Below are positions 13,064-24,450 of a stretch of DNA of 64,000 nucleotides, one piece after another. Within the stretch, counting starts at the first letter, position 1; each line of letters begins with the position of its first letter. The notes under the pieces are model-generated. The model made no database searches. It saw only the letters and a program-made list of their open reading frames with translations, and was not told the DNA's origin. Position numbers and translations under genes: made by a program. The DNA lies in NCBI GenBank assembly GCA_018340375.1, contig JAFFJZ010000046.1, forward strand, positions 1,054,001 through 1,118,000. Reading direction: 5' to 3'. Origin of the DNA: Gonatopus flavifemur (Eukaryota; Arthropoda; Insecta; Hymenoptera; Dryinidae).

Positions 13064-14571
13064 TTGTGTTATATCAGTGTTGTGAGTCAATCAAACATGA
13101 CTTCGTTTAGAATTCCCCGCACACGTCAATGTGGAATTCTTTCAAATGAAACGCAGAGTGTTGAGCAATATCTATCCAAAAACTTTTCACATCTCCAGGA
13201 TGATCAAATTTCTAGAATTAGTTCGGAAATTCATAAGCGGTTCTTACTCCATTTCAGTGAGCGATATAAGTCAGTGTATCAAAATGAAAAGAAATTCATG
13301 ACAAAATACAAACAGTGGTTGAAAGGCGAGTTTTCAGTTGATATTGTAAGTTGTGCTTCGCAGTCTCCTACTAGTGAACAAGTGTACAATGTTGGAGGCA
13401 GTCCCGTGCAATCCTTCGAAGATTGCACTGATAAGGCAAAACGGTATACGGTAAACAACAATGCACTCGTGCTGCATACGAAATGGGGTTGTGATGGAGC
13501 ATCAGGACAGAGTGAGTTTATGCAAAGATTTTCGAGTGGAGACCTCAATATTTCCGACTCGAACTTATTCATGACCTCAATTGTGACTTTGAAGGTAATT
13601 GTTGGTTCCGATGATAGTATAATCATATGGAAAAACCAAAGTCCATCTTCAACGCGTTATTGCCGATCATTGAAGTTTCAATTTAAGAAAGAAACGCCTG
13701 AATTGATACGTGAAAAAAAAACTCGTGTTGATAATGAAATCATAAATTTGAGTAGCACCATCATAGATATTGGAAAGCATACTATAACCGTGATACACCG
13801 CCTTCATTTCACGATGATAGATGGGAAAGTAGCACAAATCGTGACCCACACAAATTCAGCAAGCAACTGTGTGATATGTGGAGCAAACCCGTCCGAAATC
13901 AACGATTTATCAAACCTTCAAGGAAAAACAACAGATAAAGGTGCTCTCCAATTAGGCATGTCCACATTACATCCGAGGATAAGATTTATGGAGTATGTAT
14001 TGCACGTAGCTTACAATTTCGGATTTCAGCAATGGAGAACTACAGCAGAATCTCGCCCAATAAAAGAGAGGACCAAGAAACGGATTCAAGAAGAGTTCAA
14101 ATCAAGACTCGGATTACAAATTGACGTTATGAAGCAAGGTAGTGGAACAACGGATGACGGAAATACCTCGCGCAGGTTTTTTGCAAACGCTCCAATATGC
14201 GCAGAAATTACTGAGGTAAATTCCACACTCATTGAAAGGTTTGCGACGATATTGGAGGTTATTTGTTGTGGCTCCCCGATCGATGCAGCAAAATTTGGTG
14301 CATATGCACGAGAGACTGCGAATTTAGCGATTTCGCTGTACCCTTGGTACTACATAAGATACTGATGCACGGAGCCGAAATGATGGAGAATGCAGCTCTA
14401 CCTATTGGCACTCTTTCAGAAGAGGCACAGGAGAGTCAGAATAAAAATTATAAAAACAATAGGCTCCATAATTCTAGAAAATTTTCTCGCGAAGCAACGA
14501 ATGAAGACGTTTTTCACATGATTTTGATATCGTCGGACCCGCTTATAACATCTCTGCGACCTCAACCATAG
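13064..14571 (+). pseudogene. Transib transposase, copy A (frameshifted)
   Basis: The frame 13064-14365 encodes 433 residues. Motifs in order: KWGCDGASGQSEF (candidate first catalytic Asp near residue 144), MIDGKVAQIVTH (candidate second Asp near 253), NCVICGANPSE (zinc-binding-like cysteines), GTTDDGNTSRRFF and ALYPWYY-like SLYPWYY. A deletion near 14345-14355 removes the residues between YPWYY and HKILMHG and shifts the frame. The C-terminus continues to 14571 with ALPIGTLSEEAQESQNKNYK, which holds the candidate catalytic Glu. The order matches Transib and the RAG1 core, to which Transib is related. The N-terminal region is shorter than in copies B and C, and no upstream exon was recognised. 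Inactive. Confidence 0.82.
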
Positions 14572-15059
14572 AAAAAACATCTCCCACTCAAGGAATCAGC
14601 AATACAATTGTTGTGTTGAGTAAGTGTTTGTATGGATTGTTGTAATTCTAATTTCACGTGTATTGTTATCGATGAACACTACATTTGAAATAGCTGCTAA
14701 TCAATATTTTCATGTGCATGTTTTTTCATACATAATTCAAGGATGATGGTCGCAAAAAACAGATTCATTTCCGAAGGGAGGATGTTCCATTCCATTGATT
14801 AAAATACCTGTATTTGTCGTATGAACAGATATTACTCCCTACCCGTTGACTGTCGGTGAATTCGTGTGAAAACATCCTGTATTGCGAATAAACTGCAATT
14901 TTTCATTCATATTCCTGGATTGTTCTGGATGAAATTTCTGTATCCTCAAAACGTGGCTATATTTCAGTGTACTTATTCAATTCCAAATCGAATGAGATCA
15001 ACCCCTGGTCGACACGACCATCCGTTCTCAAGATATGGGATTATTTCCAATTTTTGGTC

Positions 15060-15515
15060 TATTCGGACGCGCCATACTGAATCCACCATTCTGAATCTCG
15101 AAATTCTGACAACTCATACGTAATCAGCAATCCCATAAACCATTGAGTATCGAGTTTGAAAGAAATGAGATGAATTTTCGGATTTTTGTCCGCCATATTG
15201 GATTTGTCATTCTGAATTTAGGAATTTTCATAACGAATTCGTAATCATCGGCCTCAAAAACCTCTGTGTACCAAGTTTGTAGAAAATCCGACGGGTTTTC
15301 GGATTTATGTTTGCCATATTGAATCAGCCATTCTGAATTTTGAATTTTTGATAACAGATTCGTAATTAGCGACCCCAAAAACCTCTGTGTACCGAGTTTG
15401 AAGGGAATACAATGGATTTTTGGATTTCTGTCCACCATATTGAATCCGCCATTTTGAATTTCGAATTTTTCATAACAGATTTGTAATCAGCGACCACACA
15501 AACCCCCGAGTGCGG
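15060..15515. repeat. Subterminal ~118-bp repeats of Transib A
   Basis: About four degenerate units, each with a GCCATATTGaATCcGCCATT-like segment, then TTCGTAATCAGCGACC, then ACCGAGTTTGAAG. The same unit recurs in copies B and C and as a relic at 30040-30260, so it is shared by more than one Transib family here. Confidence 0.75.
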
Positions 15516-17053
15516 GGTTGCAAGCAAATTTGATAACTCCTTATAGTTTTTCCCGAATTTCTGTCATTTCGTACCACTGTGCGGGGGGTGCGTTTGCTGA
15601 ATCATTGAATAAAGTATTCACCTCGACAAGAATTTCCAACGGTTCTCCTTTGTACTGATGGTACATGTTAATTTTACCGTTTGGGGGATAATCAATTTTC
15701 ACCGCAGATCCTATTTCGATCTTGCGAAATTCAGAACTTTTTCCTCAAAATCGATTCAAAATCTCTTACGTTGCATTATGCAACGTCAATCATTGTAAAA
15801 AGAGGATTTCTAGAATTTTCCATGATTTCAATATACTCTTCGGGCATTTTAATGGTTTCTTGCATTTTTTTCTTCTGACCGTATCTATCAAAATTCCTAT
15901 CACATTCACAATATGAGTGCCCACGGACAGGGTAGACATGTTCAATGAAAACCTCAAAGTTTTGAGAGAACATTGACAGAAAAAAGACCATCATTTAATT
16001 TCTATTTTGACCTCCCGCAGCATCAGAATGTAAAAAGATATTGTTATACCTCTTTTTTTGTAATCCAAGGCGCGAAGCATAATATAACAAATTACAAACT
16101 GTGTTTCTTCCTTTCCTGAGCATTCCTCCAATGAAATGAAACATATAAGTCGATTCTGAATGAAGAATATGCTGCAGGAGGTCAAAATAGAAATTATATG
16201 ATGGTCCTTCTTTTGTCAATGTTCTCTCAAAACTTCGAGGTTTTTATTGAACATCTCTACCCTGTCCGTGGACACCTGTATTGTGAATGTGATAGGAATT
16301 TTGAGAGATACGGTCAGAAGAAAAAAATGCAAGAAACCATTAAAACGCCCGAAGAGTATATTGAAATCATGGAAAATTCTAGAAATCCTCCTTTTACAAT
16401 GATTGACGCTGCACAATGCAACGTAAGAGATTTTGAATCGATTTTACAAAAAAATTCTGAAATTCGCAAGATCAAAATAGGATCTGCGGTGGAAATTGAT
16501 TATTCTCCAAACCCCGACTAGAAATTTACCCCATGGACCAGATCAGGTGAACCTTGATCCAGATCAGGTCCTCATAAGGCAACCTCATCAGGACCTAACA
16601 AGTCATGTCACGCTGCACTATTATGAGGACCCCATCAGAAAAGACTAATTAGGATTTTGTGAGGAATTCCTTACTAAAACCTCAAAAATAAATCAAAACT
16701 AATCTATGAGCCTGTGTGAAAATTGCAGTTCGGTTAGTAGTAGTAGTAGTAATTGACTTTATTGCAGGAATTTGCAATACATAAAACGTGACAGATACAA
16801 GCAGTGAAACTGCTAAGATACACTTACAGCCTGAATACTGTATACAAATGGCCAATACGGCTAAGGCACCGTTTTTAGGTAGACTGTCTCATCTTATAGC
16901 TAACGCAGTACAAAATGGCCGCCCAAGGCGGTAAATACAAAAAAGAACTATTTACATTCAAATTATCGGATATAAGAAACAGTCGTGTACTACTTAGTGA
17001 ACATACATATCAAAATTACAGAATGTATCATATTAACATTGATAATTAAATAA

Positions 17054-20000
17054 TTACAAAAAAGAAGAAAAAATTGAAAATTTGAGTTTACATTGAATAA
17101 AGAAATTAAATAAGATGTCTAATACTCTTAAGTCCATATAATGTAACAAGCTTTCCACACTAAACGGAGGAAAATGTCCAATCTTCAACAAATTAGTCAA
17201 TAATATACTTCTATGATTTTCATAAACCTTACAATTAAAAAGTACATGATTTAAAAATTCTTCCATGTCCATGTTACAATCACAGTTAGAACTATCAATA
17301 TACCCTTTCCTAGCTAAGGATCCTTTTAGATTAAAATGGTTTGCCCTAACGCGGTTAAACATTACGACAAACTGTCTAGGTCTTTTAAGTTCCCTGAACC
17401 AGATTTTACTATTCTCTTTGTAGAAGTATTTGAAAAAGGAATTTCCTTTGTCTAGGTGGAACCCATTTCTGAGAGCTAAGAATTGTTCACACTTAATGTC
17501 TTTGATTTTGTTTTTTACTAGGTCAGAATAGGGAATTCTAATAGTGGGATCAAAGTTCATTTTAGTAGCTTCTTTGGCCCACCGATCCGCCTCTTCGTTT
17601 CCCTCTATCCCAATATGAGAAGGAATCCAAACTAGAGCCAACGAACCACAATTTTCTTTGATTATGTTACTTAACTGAATGAGTTTCTTTTTAACGATAA
17701 CATTCAAGAGGTTGGCCTTTTGATCAATAAAACCCATTTTCAAAGCAGCCAATGAAGATCTCGAATCGGAGAAAATAAGAAAATCCTTGTAGTCATCCCT
17801 TTCTAAACAAACATCAATTGCAACTGATAAGGCAACATTTTCCGCAGAATAAATACTACAATAAGGGTGAATAGATTTTGCTATTTTTAACTCGTTAACT
17901 ATCACAGCCGCACCAGTCGAAATATTATTCTTAATTAACGAACCATCCGTATATATAGCTAAGATAGCCCTATTAATCCTATTATCTTTGGTGTATTTTT
18001 CAATAAACAAAGGAAAGTCATACTTGTTAACGATATCAAAACCTGACTCCAAGTCAATATTTAAATCAAAGAAATTATCAAAATAATTTAACATAAGACT
18101 AGTTTGAGTAACACTTTTAAGTATAATATTAAAATTATTTTTATTGATTATATATAACTGTAAGAGGTATGAATGCTTACAATTAGGGTTCCTAAAGTCA
18201 ACTCTCTCATAGATCCTCTCATACTCATGGAGTACTTCAAAAACAGGATGATAATTAACACTAGCACATTTCAGAATATATTTAGAACCCAATAGCTTTA
18301 ATCTAAAACTGACTTCAAGGATATTAGTTTCCGCGTGCATTACGCATAATGGAGTCGAATTTCTATAGCCAAATGCAATTCTCAATGCTCTGTTTTGAAT
18401 TTTTTGCAACCCTGAGAATTGTAAGTGAGAAAATGTGCTAGCGACATCAAACAGCCCATAATCCATGATACTGCGAGTGTAGCTTTTATAAAAATTAAGG
18501 AGAACTATCGGGTCACCACCCCACCACGTTTTACACAACATCTTGATGCAATTCAATGAAGACGAGCATTTATTTTTCACAGACGTAATATGAGTAGAAA
18601 AGTCAAGGTGGCGATCAAATATTACACCCAAAAATTTATGGTTGAGAGATGCAACAAAATCCTTACCACGCAAGGAAATCTTATCGTCACACCCCAAACA
18701 ATTACGTCCACTGACTTTCTTATGAAAATTCATATAAACAGTTTTGTCCATGGATAGTTGTAAACCCAGATTGCACAATTCGGAGTAAATTTTGTGAAAA
18801 ACTTTCATCAAAATAATCTTCTTTTCCCTCAAGCTACACTCTCCCTTAATTACTATTGCAGTATCATCCGCAAATTGCAACAAAGCTACGTTATTTCCGA
18901 AGTCCGAGCATATTTGAGTTATGTATAAATTAAACAAGGTGGGACTTAACACCCCACCTTGTGGGACACCCTTATTTAGGAAGCGGACAGTTTCAGAGCC
19001 ATCCCTATGTTTAAAAATACACTTTCTATCAGTCAACCAGAGATGTAGATAATTGCAAATATTAGAAGGACCCCCCTTTCTAATGAGAAAGTTGATTAGC
19101 TTCGAAGGTATTACATTGTCAAAAGCCGATTTGATATCGATAAACAAAACTAAACAGCTTCTACCCTGAAACATTTCCATATCAATGTATGATCTCAATA
19201 TGGCTAGGCTATCTTGGCATGAAAAACCCTTCCTAAAACCGAATTGTAAGGGGCTAAGTATATTATTTTCTTCCAACCAAAAGATCAATCTTTTATTAAC
19301 CATTTTTTCAAATACCTTACCTATCGCAGACGAGATAGCTATGGGTCTAATACCCTTATGACCCGGTTTGTCAATAAAAAAGGAAATATAACTTTTCCAT
19401 TGTTCAGGAATACAACCCGATAAGAAAAATTCGTTAAAAATGCCAAGGAGAACATCTAAGTAAACTTCAGGGAGGCTCAATAAAACCGTATTGTCAATCT
19501 TATCACTGCCAGCCGCAGTTTTTCTCTTCAAGCTCCCAATTGCTTCCAGCAGTTCCTCTTTGTGAAAAGGAGCATTATAAAGTGAATCTATATTTACACA
19601 ATTGAAAACAATAAGGTGTTCATTATCGTCCACTTCTGCTAAATTTGCAATAATCCCATCTTCCAGGTTTCTATAATAAGACAGGTCTAGATGATCAAAC
19701 TTAACAGGCATATTGCAGCTATTAATACGATTTTTAAAACGCTTAATTTTATTATAGATAATAGACGGATTGGTGAATCTATTTAACGACTCACAAAATT
19801 TACCAAAGCTCTTAGCTTTTTTGTCCTTATAGAATCTTTTAGCTTTAGCATCGAGTCTTTTCCACTGGCCCATGGATTCACTTGTTGGATTATCATAGGC
19901 CTCAAATAGTTTAGTTATTATATGAGTTTTCATATTATCACAATCAGAATCCCACCAAGGGGCTGGAATTTTTCTTCTATTAGATTTATATTTGAAGTTT

Positions 20001-20923
20001 AAACTAAGTCTGTACTTAAGTTTGGGATTCCCATCTAAAAGAGATTTTTTTATCGAATCAATAAATGATTCATACTTTTGAAAGACATTATGGAAGTTGA
20101 ACTCTTCACTTAACAAACAGTCAGCATTACTGTAATAATTGCGAAGAACCGACATCCAATCAGTGTTATAATTATGGAGCCGTTTGTGATTACCATGACT
20201 GTAGGTAAGATTGGGGCTAGATAATTTGGATTCCAAACACAAGGGAAAATGATCCGAGCCCATGGGGTCATCGTGAACATAGTAACTAATCAGTTCAGAA
20301 GTAATACTATTAGTAACACTTAAGTCTAAATTAGAAAACTTACAATTATACTTGTCTACATGGGTTAAGGTATCATCATTAACAACCATTAAATTGCTAT
20401 CAATGATAGCCTCCATAAGATGCTGACCATTACTATCCGTTTTGTGACAGTTCCACAAGATATGATGGGCATTCAAATCGCCCTTCATAACACAATTTGT
20501 ACTCCAATCAAGGGAATCAAAAATGTTCCTCCACTCGTCATAATCATTAGAACCATGAGTTGGAGATCTATAAATCAAAAGAAAGGTAACAGCAGGAATT
20601 ACATTATTTATGTTAAATTTCAAATATTCAAAATTGTTAGAAATGTTTGGTATTTTAAAGTTGATGTCTACTACTGCCGACAGGTGATTACGAATGTACA
20701 CCACCAAATCTCCTCCTTTTGTTTTACCTAATCCTCCCGTTGAATTGGTAACTCTTCTCTTGAAGCAGACTTTAAAACCATGTATGTGTCTTGGTCCATC
20801 AGCACCCAACCAAGCCTCCGTTATTGCAACAATGTCGTATTGATGACTGTAGTTTTTTAAGAGATCAACTTTGTTTTTTAAAGATCTGGCATTCCAGACC
20901 ATCACTTTTAGTTTGTAAGACAT
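17054..20923 (-). CDS. I-type LINE ORF2: endonuclease, reverse transcriptase, RNase H
   Basis: A 1289-residue open frame. The apurinic-type endonuclease occupies about residues 1-230: NARSLKNK near 11, ITEAWL, GDLNAHH at 148-154 and GSDHFPL at 222. The RT spans about 480-760: IRPIAISSAIGKVFEKMV, FGFRKGFSCQDSL, FIDIKSAFDNV, GVPQGGVLSPTLFNLYI and FADDT at 684-688. RNase H spans about 985-1120: IYTDGSL with YTDGS at 991, SAENVAL, FSDSRSSL, and WIPSHIGIEGNEEADRWA from 1099. A Cys-rich C-terminal segment (CDCNMDMEEFLNHVLFNC) follows. The enzyme nicks target DNA and copies its RNA there. Domain order with RNase H fits the I group. All key residues I can name are present, so this copy could be active. 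Confidence 0.93.
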   Translation of the reverse strand: MSYKLKVMVWNARSLKNKVDLLKNYSHQYDIVAITEAWLGADGPRHIHGFKVCFKRRVTNSTGGLGKTKGGDLVVYIRNHLSAVVDINFKIPNISNNFEYLKFNINNVIPAVTFLLIYRSPTHGSNDYDEWRNIFDSLDWSTNCVMKGDLNAHHILWNCHKTDSNGQHLMEAIIDSNLMVVNDDTLTHVDKYNCKFSNLDLSVTNSITSELISYYVHDDPMGSDHFPLCLESKLSSPNLTYSHGNHKRLHNYNTDWMSVLRNYYSNADCLLSEEFNFHNVFQKYESFIDSIKKSLLDGNPKLKYRLSLNFKYKSNRRKIPAPWWDSDCDNMKTHIITKLFEAYDNPTSESMGQWKRLDAKAKRFYKDKKAKSFGKFCESLNRFTNPSIIYNKIKRFKNRINSCNMPVKFDHLDLSYYRNLEDGIIANLAEVDDNEHLIVFNCVNIDSLYNAPFHKEELLEAIGSLKRKTAAGSDKIDNTVLLSLPEVYLDVLLGIFNEFFLSGCIPEQWKSYISFFIDKPGHKGIRPIAISSAIGKVFEKMVNKRLIFWLEENNILSPLQFGFRKGFSCQDSLAILRSYIDMEMFQGRSCLVLFIDIKSAFDNVIPSKLINFLIRKGGPSNICNYLHLWLTDRKCIFKHRDGSETVRFLNKGVPQGGVLSPTLFNLYITQICSDFGNNVALLQFADDTAIVIKGECSLREKKIILMKVFHKIYSELCNLGLQLSMDKTVYMNFHKKVSGRNCLGCDDKISLRGKDFVASLNHKFLGVIFDRHLDFSTHITSVKNKCSSSLNCIKMLCKTWWGGDPIVLLNFYKSYTRSIMDYGLFDVASTFSHLQFSGLQKIQNRALRIAFGYRNSTPLCVMHAETNILEVSFRLKLLGSKYILKCASVNYHPVFEVLHEYERIYERVDFRNPNCKHSYLLQLYIINKNNFNIILKSVTQTSLMLNYFDNFFDLNIDLESGFDIVNKYDFPLFIEKYTKDNRINRAILAIYTDGSLIKNNISTGAAVIVNELKIAKSIHPYCSIYSAENVALSVAIDVCLERDDYKDFLIFSDSRSSLAALKMGFIDQKANLLNVIVKKKLIQLSNIIKENCGSLALVWIPSHIGIEGNEEADRWAKEATKMNFDPTIRIPYSDLVKNKIKDIKCEQFLALRNGFHLDKGNSFFKYFYKENSKIWFRELKRPRQFVVMFNRVRANHFNLKGSLARKGYIDSSNCDCNMDMEEFLNHVLFNCKVYENHRSILLTNLLKIGHFPPFSVESLLHYMDLRVLDILFNFFIQCKLKFSIFSSFL

Positions 20924-20969
20924 AATAAAACACTTAGTAACACGTAGATTTATTAAGCAACTACATGAA

Positions 20970-22565
20970 TTATCGAGAAGCAGCCAAGGTTATAACATTT
21001 TCCATAATCTTGGCATATAGAGCACCACTCTCCTCATCACTCAGAATCAATGAATTATTCATTTTCTTATTTACAAGGTCAATCAATACCTTAACTATAT
21101 TGTCATGGCATATTTTGTTAGCTTTTTGCACTATCCCGTCACTCTGATCACTTACAATTTGCAGCAGATTATTTGAAGCAGCTTGACTAAGCGTAGACAT
21201 ACATGATGTTTCTCTGTTGATATTAGAAGAACTTGTTGACCTTTCGTTAGCCAAAGATCTTAAACGTTTAATAGATCTTTGATTCTCAAGAATTTCAGGT
21301 CTCTGGAACGAACTGTTGAATTGTGGTTGAAGAACCGTATTTTGACCCGGAGAAACAGTGTAGGAAATACTCTCGTCAGAAACAATAGTCTTCGGAAAAC
21401 TTTGATCGTATCTCATATTCATATTATATGGATCAGGTCGTTTTCTTAATCTGTTGCGCGCTTCATAGGGAGAAACATTCTATAGCTGGCTACACCTCAT
21501 AATTTCAATATTCTCCTTGAAAGCTTTACATTTAGAAAAGATTGGAACGTGTCCTTCCTCTTTACAGTTGATACACTTGGTCTTATTGGTGCATTTGGCC
21601 AAAATCGGGGGTTTTCCCTCTTCGGACGATGGATCGATATGTGAATCACCGCTGCAATTCATACATTTACCTTTACGTTTGCACGTACTCTTAGTGTGGC
21701 CAAAATCAAAACAATTGAAGCAGATTTTTACTCTAGGAACATAAGGTTCCACATCAAATATCGCAAATTCGTGAAAAGCAACTCTCCTAGGTATTATGTC
21801 ACCTTGAAAAGTAATGAAGACGTTACCAATAGGCTCCCGAACAGACTTGCCATTCACTTTCACATATCTGTACATTCTATCTATCTTCAAAACCTTCTGA
21901 GGAGAGGTAGCTACTTCGATAAGTTCCTGTAAATCAGTGTCTAAAGGTATACCTTTTAAAATTCCAGTCCTGCTGACATTTCTGTAAGGAATAAAAGCTC
22001 GTAAACCTTCCTCCTTTAGCCTAGGATCGGTGATTAGATTATTGGCGGCTTCTCTATCATCAAGATCAAGACCAATCTTCCTGAAACCCAAATCGCAAGA
22101 AGACTTTGCCTTGATTCCCAACTTTTTAATACTTTCACAGATATTAAGCATATTGGTGCATTTGAAACTCTTTGTATGCTCATCGTCGAGCACAATATCC
22201 ACTCTGTACAATCCACTGCTAGTCTCAAAATCATAAACGTTGACATAGTTATGTTTATGTATTTTTTGTTGAACCTCCTGTATATTCTCCTCGTTATTTC
22301 CTTCGCTTGAAGCTGAAGAATTATTTTCTAACTCTTCGTGGTTTCTTTTAGGATTCATCTTAGACACGTTCTCCAACTTGGATGCACTGCCCGTCAATTG
22401 AAAGAGTTTTTGATTAGGTTGATTTTTATTGTTACCTTTTCCTTTTCCCATATTTATTTCTTCTTGTGAAAGATTAAATAAACTTTCTTGAACTAAACTT
22501 TCATCAATCTCCCAGCTATTTTTATCGAGATCAATATCTTCAACACTATCAGCGGAATAACTCAT
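20970..22565 (-). CDS. I-type LINE ORF1, zinc-knuckle protein with one in-frame TAG
   Basis: The frame starts at 22565 and runs 361 codons to TAG at 21482-21480, then continues open in the same frame to 20970, about 531 codons in all. The N-terminal third is acidic and polar. A gag-like core follows (GLYRVDIVLDDEHTKSF, LRAFIPYRNVSRTGILKGIP). Three cysteine knuckles sit near the TAG: CFNCFDFGHTKSTC, CMNC...C and CINCKEEGHVPIFSKC. Downstream of the TAG the reading NVSPYEARNRL continues the pattern common after the knuckles in I-type ORF1 proteins. The protein should bind the element RNA. The TAG is either a single disabling mutation, a sequencing error or a readthrough codon. Confidence 0.85.
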
Positions 22566-22939
22566 AAGTTTATCATTTTCAATTATGATTTGTTTATTAC
22601 TCGACAGCTTCGAATAGAAAGTTGAAGGTCAGGTCTTCTTCTTCCAAATCATTTTAATGATAAAGCTTCATTCCGCGAAAAGCCCACATCTTTAATAATT
22701 AACAAAACTTTGTATCTGTTAAAAACTTTTGAATTAAACAAGAAACTCAAACAAAGACTGCAGAAAGCACCAGAAAGTGCAAGAAAATTCGGCTCAGAGA
22801 CAAAACGCGTCCGAACGTCACGCTAGCTCGACCGGAACCCCTGCAGTTCGGTTGACAGATGTGAGGTTAAATTTATGTGATCAACAAATGGATGAATTAT
22901 TTTTGTGAAATGTGTGGTGGTTATTTCTTGAATAATGTA

Positions 22940-24450
22940 TATCAAAAAGTCTGTTAGTAAGTGCAAAATGATTAAGTGAATCAGTCATAGCTGTTGTAAC
23001 GTGTCAAAAAATCGTAATTTGTTGATGCAGTGAAAATGAATTTTCTTCAAATACTTACATCAGCACTTCTAGGCAAAAACTCAGAGATTATATTGATTTT
23101 GTAAGAAATATGAGTCATGAAGAACTCATTTGATCAAAAATATGTCAAAAGAATGTTCAAAATGAATAACAAAAAACTTGAATTATTCACTTGCAGCTCG
23201 TCGGATGGTTTTACTTTTCAAATTGAAAAGTACTCTTCATGTTGAAATTTTCAAATTTCAGGAAAAAGCCTTATTTTTTTAGTTGAATTCGTTGTTAGGG
23301 TGATGATAAACTTGTGGGAAGAGTTTGAAAGTTAGGTGAAATCTATATTGATCAGGAAAGTCCAAATCGTGTGGCAAAAGTTAGAAAATCTGTCAACTTA
23401 GCTTACGGCACATGGGTATTCTATCAGCTTTTCTTTACTAAACCAAATGCTGGCAGGAGAAATTCATCAAAATATAGTGAATTCAAAGTGATGTGAAGTA
23501 AGAGAGGACAGATACATGCATTGAATTTTATTAGTTATTATAAAAATGTTGATAAATATGGTAAGGCTATGTATGACTCAATGTATCGTCTCTCAATATT
23601 TTTGTTTCAATGATTTACATTTTTGAGTGTGCATTTTCGTATCTTTTCACCAGTAACTATTGTTAGGTTGAGAAAACATGTGTATTGAACCTGTTTCATA
23701 AATATAATAACATTTATTTGTAGGAACATGACACAACATTATTGGAACAAAAATATGGGAAGACGACACTTTGGATCTTCTATAGTCTTTTCTTATTTTT
23801 TAGAACGTTTATAAGAACGAATAAAATCTAATGAATATTTCGGTCCTCTCTTACTTCACATCACTTTGAATCCACTATATTTTGATGAATTTCTCCTGCC
23901 AGCATTTGGTTTAGTGAAGAAAAGCCCATGCGCCGTGAGCTAAGTTGACAGATTTTCTAACTTTTGCCACACGATTTGGACTTTCCTGATCAATATAGAT
24001 TTCACCTAACTCTCAAACTCTTCCCACAAGTTTATCATCACCCTAACAACAAATTCAACTCAGAAAATGAGGCTTTTTTCTGAAATTAACAGATTTCAAC
24101 TTCAAGAGTACTCTTTAATTCGAAAAGTAAAACCATCCGTCGAGCTGAAAGTGGATGATTGAAGTTTTTTGCATTTCATTTTGAACATTCGCTTGAAATA
24201 TTTTTGATCGAATGAGTTCTTCATGACCTTTATTATTACAAAATGATTGGGATTTCTGAGTTTTTCCCGAGAAATACTGATGTAAATTAATCTTGATATA
24301 GATATTGTCGTTGTTGATATTACCGTATATTTGAATAGAATTAATTGTCACCACATCAGCAACTTATGATTTTTCACATATTACAGCAGTGATAACTGAT
24401 TCAATAATTCATTTTGCACTCAATAACAGATTTTTTTATGCGTATTAATC
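22940..24450. repeat. Large fold-back, ~570-bp imperfect arms
   Basis: Sequence 22940-23510 (for example GTGATGATAAACTTGTGGGA at 23300) is the inverted counterpart of 23865-24450. The arms diverge by scattered substitutions and small indels, around a unique 355-bp centre. It forms the body of the CCCGACT element. No coding frame was recognised here, nor in 24450-25040. Confidence 0.8.

Larger units (their letters stand above)
11546..15581 (+). mobile_element. Transib DNA transposon, copy A
   Basis: Both ends start with CACAGTGGT (11546 on the plus strand, 15581 on the minus strand). CGGGG flanks each side (11541-11545 and 15582-15586), the 5-bp GC-rich duplication expected of Transib. At the left end GGAAAAACC follows the heptamer after 10 bp; at the right end GGAAAAACT follows after 21 bp. 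It carries one transposase pseudogene on the plus strand and a 3' subterminal repeat array. It sits inside the left arm of the fold-back element and disrupts the DUF7869-like gene; the uninterrupted counterpart is at about 25287-25310. It belongs to a different Transib family from copies B and C. Confidence 0.9.
11343..16219 (-). pseudogene. DUF7869-like protein, left-arm copy, split by Transib A
   Basis: On the minus strand, 16219-15995 encodes a segment ending IFLHSDAAGGQNRN, followed by a TAA. The frame then continues at 15991-15776 with FIEHVYPVRGHSYCECDRNF. After the Transib insertion (15581-11546) the C-terminal tail resumes at 11545 with EVGISSAQSRDLKSLQQYLS. Insect DUF7869 proteins, as I recall them, show SDxxxGQN and YPVRGHS-DRDF in this order, plus a similar DLxSL...NL tail. 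The aspartate and GQNRN resemble a nuclease fold, but that is inference. The N-terminal half is missing. The TAA, the transposon and small indels make this copy dead. It converges on the right-arm copy. Confidence 0.65.
16736..22841 (-). mobile_element. Full-length I-type LINE, 6.1 kb
   Basis: The 12-bp sequence TGCAGTTCGGTT flanks the element at 16724-16735 and 22842-22853, a clean target-site duplication. On the minus strand the order is a 5' UTR of about 276 bases, ORF1 (22565-20970), a 47-base gap, ORF2 (20923-17054), a 3' UTR with AATAAA near the end, and a tail of ACT repeats rather than poly(A). I-clade elements often end in short simple repeats. ORF2 is open throughout; ORF1 has one in-frame TAG. 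The insertion looks recent: the duplications match exactly and no truncation is seen. Confidence 0.92.

Noticed and set aside
22940..24450. Fold-back as an independent insertion with its own target duplication
   Set aside because: No flanking duplication could be found between its arms and the CCCGACT element, so it is described as part of that element.
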